Assembly (NCBI RefSeq): GCF_936943645.1
Contig: NZ_CAKZJO010000114.1
Location: 1 to 41,298 of the forward strand
Reading direction: 5' to 3'
DNA: 41,298 bases
DNA from: an uncultured Bradyrhizobium sp.
Lineage (GTDB): Bacteria; Pseudomonadota; Alphaproteobacteria; Rhizobiales; Xanthobacteraceae
Part shown: positions 34,699-41,298 of the stretch, one piece after another
Position numbering within the stretch: position 1 is the stretch's first letter
Layout of the letters: each line of letters opens with the position of its first letter
Translations under genes and position numbers: made by a program
Notes under the pieces: model-generated
The model's input: the letters and a program-made list of their open reading frames with translations, nothing else
Told to the model about the DNA's origin: nothing
Databases searched by the model: none

Positions 34699-34905
34699 TC
34701 AGGAGACCTTGAGGTTCTCCGCGGATGATTTGCCGCGGTTCTCCACGAGGTCGTATTCAACCACCTGGTTCTCGTTGAGGGTGGAGAGTCCGGCACGCTC
34801 GACGGCGGAGATGTGGACGAACACGTCCTTGTCGCTGCCGTTCGGCTTGATGAACCCATAGCCCTTGGTCGGGTTGAACCATTTGACGGTGCCCTTTTGC
34901 GGCAT
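34699..34905 (-). CDS. cspA: cold-shock domain protein (CspA family)
   Basis: This 68-residue single-stranded nucleic-acid chaperone has RNP1 KGYGFI (14-19) and RNP2 VFVHI (28-32) with the surface aromatics W9, F10 and F18 preserved. It starts MPQKGTVKWFNPTKGYGFIK, the standard opening in rhizobia. GGAGGAG lies upstream of the ATG, and the leader contains an A/T-rich run (ATATAAAAAA on the plus strand) that could matter for temperature control. Alphaproteobacteria carry several copies, so the symbol is a family name, not a proven orthologue. Confidence 0.95.
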   Translation of the reverse strand: MPQKGTVKWFNPTKGYGFIKPNGSDKDVFVHISAVERAGLSTLNENQVVEYDLVENRGKSSAENLKVS

Positions 34906-35286
34906 CGCTAGTCTCCTCCACTAGATATAAAAAAGACGCGGCCGCTTTTTCGCGTGCCACGCCACAAACGGGCTTCCGAAGTCTGTTCGAGTCTTGAGGC
35001 TCAATGTCGCGAAACGCACAGCCGAGCGGCCAATTCCGATTGTGGCCAATATTGCAACATGAAAATCGCCCGTTAGCAAGCTGCGCGTAAATTTCAAGAC
35101 CGAGCCGGGCGCGTTCCTCTATCAATTTGCGACCTGTGGCCGTGGAACCACAATCGAGGGCAATCACCCCTGTCTCAGCGCTCCAACCGATTGACGCTCC
35201 GTGGCAGTTCAGCACAAATCGCCGCAGGCTGCGGCGCGTTCGTGTTGTATTTTTGCGTGTCGCCCTTTGCTTCGGGATCAATCGTC
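34906..35286. other. divergent region between cold-shock gene and beta-barrel gene
   Basis: No gene is convincing. Leftwards it holds the cold-shock leader with an A/T-rich stretch at 34925-34935 and a GCGGCCGC palindrome close by. Rightwards it should hold the promoter of the outer-membrane gene, but I could not place confident -35/-10 elements. A TTG at 35191 would extend the barrel gene, but that added sequence does not look like a signal peptide. Confidence 0.45.
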
Positions 35287-36432
35287 ATGCGCTGCACCTC
35301 GCAGCACTCCGGGACACGGCAGGTGATCGGGCTCGACCGCGTTCGCGGGATCGCGGCGTCGATCACGGTCGCGCTGGTGCTCGTCCTGACGATGGCGGCC
35401 GCGACGCCCGGCTTCGCCCAGACCCCGACACCGGCAGCGTCGCCCACGCCATCACCGACGCCTGTGCCGACGTCCATCACCTACGACCGCTCGGTCGGCA
35501 ACAGCGCACTCGACCTCGGCTCGAACTTCCTGGAGCGGCTCGGCAACCAGGCATCGAACGGTATCAACCGGACGTTCCGCACCAATCCCGGCGGCGGCGG
35601 CGCCTCCGCGAGCACGGAAGATCCGCGCTACCGGACCTGGTTCGAGGGCTACGGCATCTCGGTCCGCACCGACCCGCAAGGGGACTTCGTCGGCGACCGG
35701 CGCAAGACGGTGGGCGGCGTTGCCGGCTTCGGTGCGCGCGTGGCCCCAGGCGTCAATCTCGGCTTCTCCGTCGACCAGAGCCACACCGACGTCGACGTGC
35801 CGCTTGCACTCCAGTCGGCAACGCTCGATCTGACGCAGATCGGCTTCAACGGCTCGGTCGACAAGGGCCCCTGGACCTGGGCCTTCGCCGTCGTGCATGG
35901 TTTCGGCAAGGTCCGGTCGAGCCGCGACACCGGCCTCGGCCTTGCGACCGCGGGCTATCACGCCGCGGTCGACGGTGCGCTGACCGAGATCAGCTATTAC
36001 TGGACCAAGGACCAGATGCGCATCGTGCCCAAGGGCGCGCTGGAATATGTCCGCGCCACCAGCGCGGCGTTCCAGGAGACCGGTGGGCTCGATCCGCTCA
36101 ATGTCGGCTCGACGGCGCTCTCGCGTGCCCGCATCATGATCGGGGCCGAGATCGGTCGCTACTTCATCATCGACCAGAAGATCCTGGACCTGTCGGCCTA
36201 TGGCAAGTTCGTCGACAACTTCCACCAGGACCTGGGATCGGTTCAGGTCAGCCTCGGCGCCCAGAACATCGTGGTCCCCGGCATCGGCGAGAGCCGTTAC
36301 GGCATGGATGCCGGCGCCTCGGCTTCGCTCAGCCTGACCAACGTGGCGCGGCTCTACGTCAACTACGACGGCAAGTTCCGCAACGAGCTGACCTCGCACC
36401 AGGGCACGGTCGGCTTCGAATACAAATGGTGA
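35287..36432 (+). CDS. outer-membrane autotransporter-type beta-barrel protein
   Basis: From the ATG at 35287 the protein has 381 residues. It has a signal peptide (ASITVALVLVLTMAAATPGF, cleaved near FAQ), a Thr/Pro linker (residues 46-63, TPTPAASPTPSPTPVPTS) and about 45 residues of Gly/Ser/Asn-rich sequence. A barrel of about 270 residues follows, beginning YRTWFEGYG and ending FEYKW. The alternating aromatic strands and the terminal Trp are typical of autotransporter barrels assembled by the BAM complex. There is no passenger domain of normal size. The start is uncertain (weak ribosome site). It stands alone between the cold-shock gene and the LysR gene. Confidence 0.82.
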   Translation: MRCTSQHSGTRQVIGLDRVRGIAASITVALVLVLTMAAATPGFAQTPTPAASPTPSPTPVPTSITYDRSVGNSALDLGSNFLERLGNQASNGINRTFRTNPGGGGASASTEDPRYRTWFEGYGISVRTDPQGDFVGDRRKTVGGVAGFGARVAPGVNLGFSVDQSHTDVDVPLALQSATLDLTQIGFNGSVDKGPWTWAFAVVHGFGKVRSSRDTGLGLATAGYHAAVDGALTEISYYWTKDQMRIVPKGALEYVRATSAAFQETGGLDPLNVGSTALSRARIMIGAEIGRYFIIDQKILDLSAYGKFVDNFHQDLGSVQVSLGAQNIVVPGIGESRYGMDAGASASLSLTNVARLYVNYDGKFRNELTSHQGTVGFEYKW

Positions 36433-36538
36433 GTTGAACGAGCGCCCGATGCGGTCGGAGCGGGGCTCTGGATTCCTGTTCGGACGCGTTTTCTTCAGGC
36501 GCGGCGGTGTCCACTTCGCCAGAAAGCGCTTTGGCCTC

Positions 36539-37549
36539 TCAAGTCGGCGTCGCCGCGACATATCCCGTCAGTCCAAAACCCTCTCGCGCCGCCGTCATCA
36601 TCGGCACCAGTGCGTTCGGATGGATGAACTCGTCGCGGAAGCAGGGATAGGTCTTGGGATCGAAGATCTTCTTCAGCCAGTCGACCACGATCTTGTGGCG
36701 TTCGGAGGCGCGGAACTCCTTGTGATAGGTGAGCCAGAGATCGGCATGGTGGCTGACGCCGAGATCCACGGCGATCAGCGGCGCGCCGAGCGCGATCGAG
36801 ACCGTCGGCAGGAAGCCGATGCCGGCGCCGCGCTCCACCGCATAGAGCGCGCCGACCGACGAATTGGTCTTGATCCCGACGATGCCCTCGAGCGACTTCA
36901 GTCCGAGCACGCGCGCATAGGCGCCGTCGTCGACCTGCGGCGCGCTCTGCTTGATGATGCGGTGGTTCTTCAGCTCGGCCAGCGACGCCGGCACACCGTA
37001 GAGGCTTTCGTACTCCTTGGAGACGAAGGGATAGATGTGGAGGCGGCCGAGCTTGGCGACGATCAGGTCGGGATTGGTCGGCGGCTCGAGCTGGATCGCG
37101 ATGTCCGATTCAAGCCGCGCGACGTCGGCCTGCTCCATCGCGCAGCGCAGATCGACGGTGATCCTGCGGTAGGTCTTCTGGAAGTCGATCAGCCGCGGCA
37201 GGATCCAGAAATTGCCGGGGCCCTCCGTCACCGCGACGCGCACCGTGCCCGAGGTGTCGTTCGACGATCGCGAGGCGCGGCGGAAGACGTTGAAGGCATG
37301 ACGCTCCATATGCGCAACGTCCGCGATCATCGCGGTGCCTTCATCGCTGAGCGTGAGTCCGCTCTGGTCGCGCAGGAACAGCTTGCAGCCGATGCTCTCC
37401 TCGAGCCGGTCGATGCGGCGCATCAGGGTGGTCGAGGTGAGCCCGAGCTCCTCGGCGGCATTGCGGAAACTTTTATATTTCGCGCACGCTAAAAATAGCT
37501 TCAAATCATCCCAGGACGCATCCAGGGCTTCTTCACGGTGCTGCGTCAT
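36539..37549 (-). CDS. LysR-family transcriptional regulator
   Basis: The 336-residue protein has an N-terminal winged helix (about 14-73, SFRNAAEELGLTSTTLMRRI) and a periplasmic-binding-protein-like effector domain (about 100-310). The recognition helix has TSTTLMRRIDRLEE, a variation from the commoner QPAVSRQI pattern. The ATG at 37549 is chosen; an ATG at 37579 has AGGAG but too close for good initiation. It is divergent from the GNAT gene at 37651 across about 100 bases, the classic LysR arrangement, so the GNAT/GNAT/hydrolase-like genes are its likely targets. The inducer is unknown. Confidence 0.9.
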   Translation of the reverse strand: MTQHREEALDASWDDLKLFLACAKYKSFRNAAEELGLTSTTLMRRIDRLEESIGCKLFLRDQSGLTLSDEGTAMIADVAHMERHAFNVFRRASRSSNDTSGTVRVAVTEGPGNFWILPRLIDFQKTYRRITVDLRCAMEQADVARLESDIAIQLEPPTNPDLIVAKLGRLHIYPFVSKEYESLYGVPASLAELKNHRIIKQSAPQVDDGAYARVLGLKSLEGIVGIKTNSSVGALYAVERGAGIGFLPTVSIALGAPLIAVDLGVSHHADLWLTYHKEFRASERHKIVVDWLKKIFDPKTYPCFRDEFIHPNALVPMMTAAREGFGLTGYVAATPT

Positions 37550-37650
37550 CGCAGCACCCCGGTGCAATAACTGCTGCATACTCCTGATCCCCAGCCGCTA
37601 AGCTCGTCGACATAGCGGGGCACGAAAGCCTCGAACGATAGAGGCGTGAT

Positions 37651-38268
37651 ATGGGTATGGAAAGGGGCTCGTTTGCCGCAAGGCATGATTTCGATGCCTT
37701 GCCGCTGAGCCCGGATGTCGAAGTCCGTTGCGCGCAATTTTCCGAAATTGCTGCGCTGGCAGAGATGGCGCACCGGCTGGTGCCGGGCGTGCGGATCGGG
37801 GCCGCGGAGCTTGCGCGATATTTCGCGTTCGATCCGCAGAGCATCCTGACGTTCAGCCGGAAGGGCGATCTGGTCGGCGGCATGGCCTTCCTGTTTCTCA
37901 ATGACCGCGGGCACGATGCGCTGCTGCTCGACGAGATCTGCCTCACTGCGCCCGAGACGCACTATCTCGCTTCCGCGAAGGACGACGTCGCGGCGATCTA
38001 CATCTGGGCGATTGCCGCCACGGGGCGCGGGATCGCCGGTCTCGGCAAGGCTGCGGCGCATCTGCGACAGCTAAGATTTCGCGGCGCCGATTGCTATGCG
38101 CAGCCGTCAACGGTGGCCGGACGCGACATCATGAAGGCGACCGGCTTCGTGCCGGTCCCAAGCTTCCAGCCCGACCTCTGGTGCTACGAGCGGCCCTGGC
38201 ATCGGCAACCGATGCACATGCCGGGCGCCATCATCCAAGCAAGGAGTTTTGCAGATGCACGGTACTAG
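37651..38268 (+). CDS. GNAT-fold acyltransferase-like protein (first of pair)
   Basis: The 205-residue protein has a GNAT pattern: VEVRCAQFSEIAALAEMAHR, then ILTFSRKGDLVGGMAFLFLN, and a C-terminal TVAGRDIMKATGFVPVP like the end of GNAT domains. The acetyl-CoA pyrophosphate loop (Q/RxxGxG/A) is weak here (ATGRGIAGLGKAAAHL), so catalysis is uncertain. An ATG six bases after GAGG is used; a second ATG lies two codons on. GCCTC/GAGGC arms (around 37628-37645) flank the ribosome site. It overlaps the next GNAT gene by 14 bases, so the two are made together. Confidence 0.8.
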   Translation: MGMERGSFAARHDFDALPLSPDVEVRCAQFSEIAALAEMAHRLVPGVRIGAAELARYFAFDPQSILTFSRKGDLVGGMAFLFLNDRGHDALLLDEICLTAPETHYLASAKDDVAAIYIWAIAATGRGIAGLGKAAAHLRQLRFRGADCYAQPSTVAGRDIMKATGFVPVPSFQPDLWCYERPWHRQPMHMPGAIIQARSFADARY

Positions 38269-38875
38269 GATTCCCCTCGCCAAGCCCAGTTCCCGCGCCA
38301 TCACCGTTCGTCTGGCGCGCGATCCCAGCGATCTCATGCTGGTCACGGCCATTCGGTCCGCGGTGTATCTCGCCGAGCAGGATTGCCCGTTCGAAGAGGA
38401 GTTCGACGGCAACGACATGGTCGCCGCGCACTTCATCGGCTTCGTCGGCAACGAGCCTGCAGGCTGCCTGCGGGTGCGCTTCTTCGGCGATTTCGCCAAG
38501 GTGGAGCGGCTCGCGGTGCGGCACCAGTACCGGCGCTCGCGCGTTTCGTTCAAGCTGGTGCAGGCGAGCGTCGATTACGTGAAGCGCAAGGGATTCCGCA
38601 AGATCTACGGGCAGGCGCAGGATCGGCTGGTCGATTTCTGGGCCCATTTTGGCGCCAAGCCGCTCGGCCACAACCGCAAGATCACCTTCTCGGATTTTTC
38701 CTACACGGAAATGCTGCTGGAGATCGAGCCGGGTCCGGACGCGATCACGCTGGACAGCGATCCCTATGTGATCATCCGGCCCGAGGGCGATTGGGATCGG
38801 CCGGGCGTGCTCGACGCCTCGGCGGGGCGGGCGGTGACCTCGCCGCTGCGGGACCTCGCACTCGCCGGCAGCTGA
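38255..38875 (+). CDS. GNAT-family N-acyltransferase (second of pair)
   Basis: The 206-residue protein starts at the ATG at 38255, eight bases after AAGGAG. It shows a GNAT core: AIRSAVYLAEQDCPFEEEFD, FIGFVGNEPAGCLRVRFF, the motif-A strand VERLAVRHQYRRSRVSFKLV and the C-terminal FWAHFGAKPLG. The acyl-CoA loop HQYRRSRVSF lacks the usual glycines (Q/RxxGxG/A), so the donor might be unusual. A FeeM/LuxI-like acyl-ACP use is conceivable but unproven. The C-terminal 45 residues are an extension. It lies between its GNAT partner and the isochorismatase-fold gene. Confidence 0.85.
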   Translation: MHGTRIPLAKPSSRAITVRLARDPSDLMLVTAIRSAVYLAEQDCPFEEEFDGNDMVAAHFIGFVGNEPAGCLRVRFFGDFAKVERLAVRHQYRRSRVSFKLVQASVDYVKRKGFRKIYGQAQDRLVDFWAHFGAKPLGHNRKITFSDFSYTEMLLEIEPGPDAITLDSDPYVIIRPEGDWDRPGVLDASAGRAVTSPLRDLALAGS

Positions 38876-38900
38876 AATTGGTGCAGCTCGGCGCAAGACA

Positions 38901-39464
38901 ATGCTGGCTTCCATACACGACGATCCGCCGATCCTGATCTGCGCGGATCTGCAGGTCGAATATCTGACGCCCGGGCGTCGCCACGTCATCCTCGATGGCG
39001 ACGGCGCCACCGCACGCTGCCTGGAACTGCTGACGCTGTGGCGCGGCAATCTGTGGCCGGTGATGCATCTGAAGCGCATCGCGCAGGCCGCCTGGTTCAA
39101 TCCGGCATCGAGGCTGACCGATTGGGTCGCGGAGGCCAGGCCGCGGCCGGGCGAGATGACGTTCGAGCACCCGCTGCCGTCCGCCTACAGCTCGTCGCGG
39201 TTTGTGGACTACATGTCCAATATCCGCGCTGTGCGCTGTGTTCTGATCGGCTTTTCCCTCGACGAGACCATTCTGGCCACCGCGGTCGACGGGTTTCACC
39301 GCAGCCATCGCTACCAGGTGGTCGCCGACGCCGTGGCCTGCCGGCAACCCGGCGCAGGCGATGCCGCCGCCTATAAGCTTGCGGTAGTGAATGTCGTTGC
39401 GAATTTTGCTACAATCCTCCCCAGCGCCGAACTGATCAGAACCAGCGGCGCCGTTGCGGTGTAG
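38901..39464 (+). CDS. isochorismatase-fold protein lacking catalytic residues
   Basis: The 187-residue protein has the cysteine-hydrolase fold: ILICADLQVEYLTPG with D16 of the triad, a central LWPVMHLKR strand, and RCVLIGFSLDETILATAVDG where active family members have a nucleophilic Cys. The Cys position is Thr (T123), and the usual Lys before the SAF/SAY segment is His (H90, EHPLPSAYSS). Two of the three triad residues are therefore changed, by manual alignment. It may be a non-catalytic binding protein or have altered chemistry. It follows the second GNAT gene by 25 bases on the same strand. The ribosome site is weak. Confidence 0.8.
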   Translation: MLASIHDDPPILICADLQVEYLTPGRRHVILDGDGATARCLELLTLWRGNLWPVMHLKRIAQAAWFNPASRLTDWVAEARPRPGEMTFEHPLPSAYSSSRFVDYMSNIRAVRCVLIGFSLDETILATAVDGFHRSHRYQVVADAVACRQPGAGDAAAYKLAVVNVVANFATILPSAELIRTSGAVAV

Positions 39465-39494
39465 GCCGCCGCAACCGGCGGATGGGGTGCGAGA

Positions 39495-39665
39495 TTGTCA
39501 CGGGGAGACGAGCTCAAGGAGCTGGCGAGCGACCTGTCGCATGCCGCCGAGAAGGCGCGCAGGCTCGGTCTGCCGACGACGGTCTATCTGCTCTCGATGG
39601 CGCTGGTGGAGGTGAGGGAAGCCGCTGCCGGTGCCGACGACGGGCATGACGATGACGCGGCGTAG
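39495..39665 (+). CDS. 56-residue helical protein
   Basis: A TTG at 39495 with GGGG upstream opens a 56-codon frame: SRGDELKELASDLSHAAEKA then RRLGLPTTVYLLSMALVEVR, ending in an acidic tail GADDGHDDDAA. Two amphipathic helices flank the RLGLPTT turn. Short proteins with a LGLPTTxYLLxMAL core recur in Rhizobiales by my memory, so this is probably a real gene, too short for routine calling. It lies 30 bases past the isochorismatase-fold gene on the same strand. Function unknown. Confidence 0.6.
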   Translation: MSRGDELKELASDLSHAAEKARRLGLPTTVYLLSMALVEVREAAAGADDGHDDDAA

Positions 39666-39823
39666 ACGCTGCCCGATATGCGGCTTTGTGCAACGCTGCT
39701 GAGCGCTTGCTGCCGACGAATTGGCGTTGCAAGCTTCGCGCTGTCGCAATAGCCAAGGAGCTTGATCATCGAGTGATGACGCGGGCTCTGCCTGCGACGT
39801 GACGCTTTCAAGGATCTCAAGCA

Positions 39824-41206
39824 ATGTCCATGCTGCCCAATTCGCAAGAAGCCCGGGATGTGGCCTATCAGCTCCATCCCTACACCAACGCACGCACGCA
39901 TCAGCAGGCCGGTCCTCTGGTGATCGAACGCGGCGAAGGTCCTTACGTCTTTGACGCGTCGGGCAAGCGCTATTTCGAGGCGATGGCGGGCTTGTGGAGC
40001 GTCGGGCTCGGCTTCAACGAGAAGCGGCTGGTCGAGGCCGCGCACAAGCAGATGCAGGCGCTGCCGTTCTATCACACGTTTTCTGCCAAATCGCATGGGC
40101 CCTCGATCGACCTCGCCGAGAAGCTGGTCGCGCTCGCGCCTGTGCCGATGAGCAAGGTGTTCTTCACCAATTCCGGCTCGGAAGCCAACGACACCGTGCT
40201 GAAGCTGATCGCCTATCGCTCCAACGCGCTCGGCCAGCCGCAGCGCAAGAAGGTGATCAGTCGGATGCGCGCCTATCACGGCGTCACCATCGCCTCCGCC
40301 AGCCTCACAGGCCTGCCGAACAACCACCGCTCGTTCGACCTGCCGCTGCCGAACATCCTGCACACGGGCTCGCCGCATTTCTACAAGGACGGCGCCCCCG
40401 GCGAGAGCGAGGAGGCCTTTGCGACGCGCCGGGCGGAGGAGCTCGACGCGCTGATCCAGAAGGAGGGGCCGGATACGATCGCGGCGTTCTTCGGCGAGCC
40501 GGTGATGGGGGCAGGCGGCGTCATCGTGCCGCCGGCGACCTATTGGGACAAGATCCAGGCGGTGCTGAAGAAGTACGACATTCTCCTGGTCGCCGACGAG
40601 GTGATCTGCGGCTTCGGCCGCACCGGCAAGATGTTCGGCTGCGAGACCTACGGCATCAAGCCCGACGTGCTCGTGGTCTCCAAGCAGATCACGTCGAGCT
40701 ATTTCCCGTTCTCGGCGATCATCATGAACGACCGCATGTTCGAGCCGATCGCGGACGAGAGCAACAAGATCGGCGTGCTCGGCCACGGCTTCACCGCGGG
40801 CGGTCATCCCGTCGGTTCGGCGGTTGCGCTGGAGAACCTCAAGATCATCGAGGAGCGCGGCCTGGTTGCGCATGCCGCCGAGCTCGGCGGCTACATGCAG
40901 GGCCGCTTGCGCGAGCTCACCAGTCATCCGCTGGTCGGCGAGGTCCGTGGCGTCGGCATGATCGCGGCGATCGAGCTCGTGCTCGACAAGGGCCGCAAGA
41001 CCGCCGCGAGCACGCCCGGCGCCGTCGGCGGCATGGCCAGCCGCATGCTGCAGGAACGCGGCGTGATCTCGCGCAACATGCTGGACGCCATCGCCATCTG
41101 CCCGCCGCTGATCACGACCAAGGCGCAGATCGACGAGCTGGTCGCGGCGATCACGGGCGTGCTGAACGACATGAAGGCGGAAGTGGCCAAGCTGACGCCG
41201 GCGTAA
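39824..41206 (+). CDS. class III pyridoxal-phosphate aminotransferase
   Basis: The 460-residue protein is an omega-amino-acid/amine aminotransferase. It has GLWSVGLGFNEKRL at 57-70, FTNSGSEAND for phosphate binding, LVADEVICGFGRTGK with D258 contacting the pyridine nitrogen, and the Schiff-base lysine K287 in VVSKQITSSYFPFSAI. Family members take beta-alanine, gamma-aminobutyrate, putrescine or pyruvate-linked amines; the true donor cannot be read here. The ATG follows AAGGATCTCAAGCA. It is 158 bases downstream of the small helical gene and is probably transcribed separately. The window ends about 90 bases after its stop with nothing recognised. Confidence 0.93.
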   Translation: MSMLPNSQEARDVAYQLHPYTNARTHQQAGPLVIERGEGPYVFDASGKRYFEAMAGLWSVGLGFNEKRLVEAAHKQMQALPFYHTFSAKSHGPSIDLAEKLVALAPVPMSKVFFTNSGSEANDTVLKLIAYRSNALGQPQRKKVISRMRAYHGVTIASASLTGLPNNHRSFDLPLPNILHTGSPHFYKDGAPGESEEAFATRRAEELDALIQKEGPDTIAAFFGEPVMGAGGVIVPPATYWDKIQAVLKKYDILLVADEVICGFGRTGKMFGCETYGIKPDVLVVSKQITSSYFPFSAIIMNDRMFEPIADESNKIGVLGHGFTAGGHPVGSAVALENLKIIEERGLVAHAAELGGYMQGRLRELTSHPLVGEVRGVGMIAAIELVLDKGRKTAASTPGAVGGMASRMLQERGVISRNMLDAIAICPPLITTKAQIDELVAAITGVLNDMKAEVAKLTPA

Positions 41207-41298
41207 GGGCACGGCACGCGTTTCGTCTGGCGATCGTCCTGATCCGTCACCCTGAGAGCTTGTGAAGCTTTCGGGTTTCGCGGACGTTTTCATCTGCA

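Noticed and set aside
39584..41293. A 569-codon minus-strand frame opposite the aminotransferase
   Set aside because: The plus-strand frame has the complete class III aminotransferase motifs and Schiff-base lysine; the opposite is a shadow.

Overview
The window reads as ordinary chromosome of a Bradyrhizobium-like alphaproteobacterium (Rhizobiales, Nitrobacteraceae). This rests on high GC, on the block ksgA-pdxA-surA-lptD-lptG-lptF facing pepA-holC, on the style of the paired intergenic palindromes near the left end, and on the protein families seen. No rRNA, tRNA, CRISPR array, complete insertion sequence or prophage gene was recognised. The taxon is inferred from sequence style, not from a search.

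Layout. 1-4.4 kb: a regulator patch with one AraC/GyrI protein and three separate Crp/Fnr-type regulators, preceded by two palindromic repeat units. 4.5-13.2 kb (minus strand): a zinc alcohol dehydrogenase, then the envelope-biogenesis operon transcribed lptF, lptG, lptD, surA-like, pdxA, ksgA with stop/start overlaps at most junctions. 13.5-16.1 kb (plus): pepA, holC and a lipoprotein. 16.2-17.75 kb: a visibly AT-richer islet with one two-helix membrane protein of unknown role and 0.6 kb of non-coding DNA. 17.75-22 kb: an ABC-F ATPase, a 57-codon protein that faintly resembles NepR, a small secreted Gly/His-rich protein, ndk and a TerC-family membrane protein. 22-26.5 kb (minus): a heavy-metal RND efflux operon (adaptor, pump, DUF3240 protein) without an outer-membrane channel gene, preceded by a perfect FNR/FixK-type box. 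26.6-31.8 kb (minus): ppx and ppk1 (polyphosphate), an HdaA-like DnaA regulator and a CDP-alcohol phosphatidyltransferase. 32-33.7 kb (plus): purM-purN. 33.7-34.6 kb (minus): a VapBC-type toxin-antitoxin pair under a 20-bp-arm palindrome that wraps a good promoter, with a 37-codon ORF behind it. 34.7-36.4 kb: a cold-shock protein with its own terminator and a small autotransporter-like beta-barrel with almost no passenger. 36.5-41.2 kb: a LysR regulator divergent from two overlapping GNAT genes, an isochorismatase-fold protein that has lost two of three catalytic residues, a 56-codon helical protein and a class III aminotransferase.

How it fits together. Most of the window is housekeeping: LPS transport and outer-membrane protein folding, vitamin B6, rRNA maturation, nucleotide synthesis, polyphosphate and replication control. 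The parts most worth following are the LysR/GNAT/GNAT/degenerate-hydrolase cluster at the right end, the efflux operon behind an anaerobox, the VapBC operator and the cluster of Crp/Fnr paralogues. None is proven to be a new system; they are the places where sequence structure is not explained by routine annotation.
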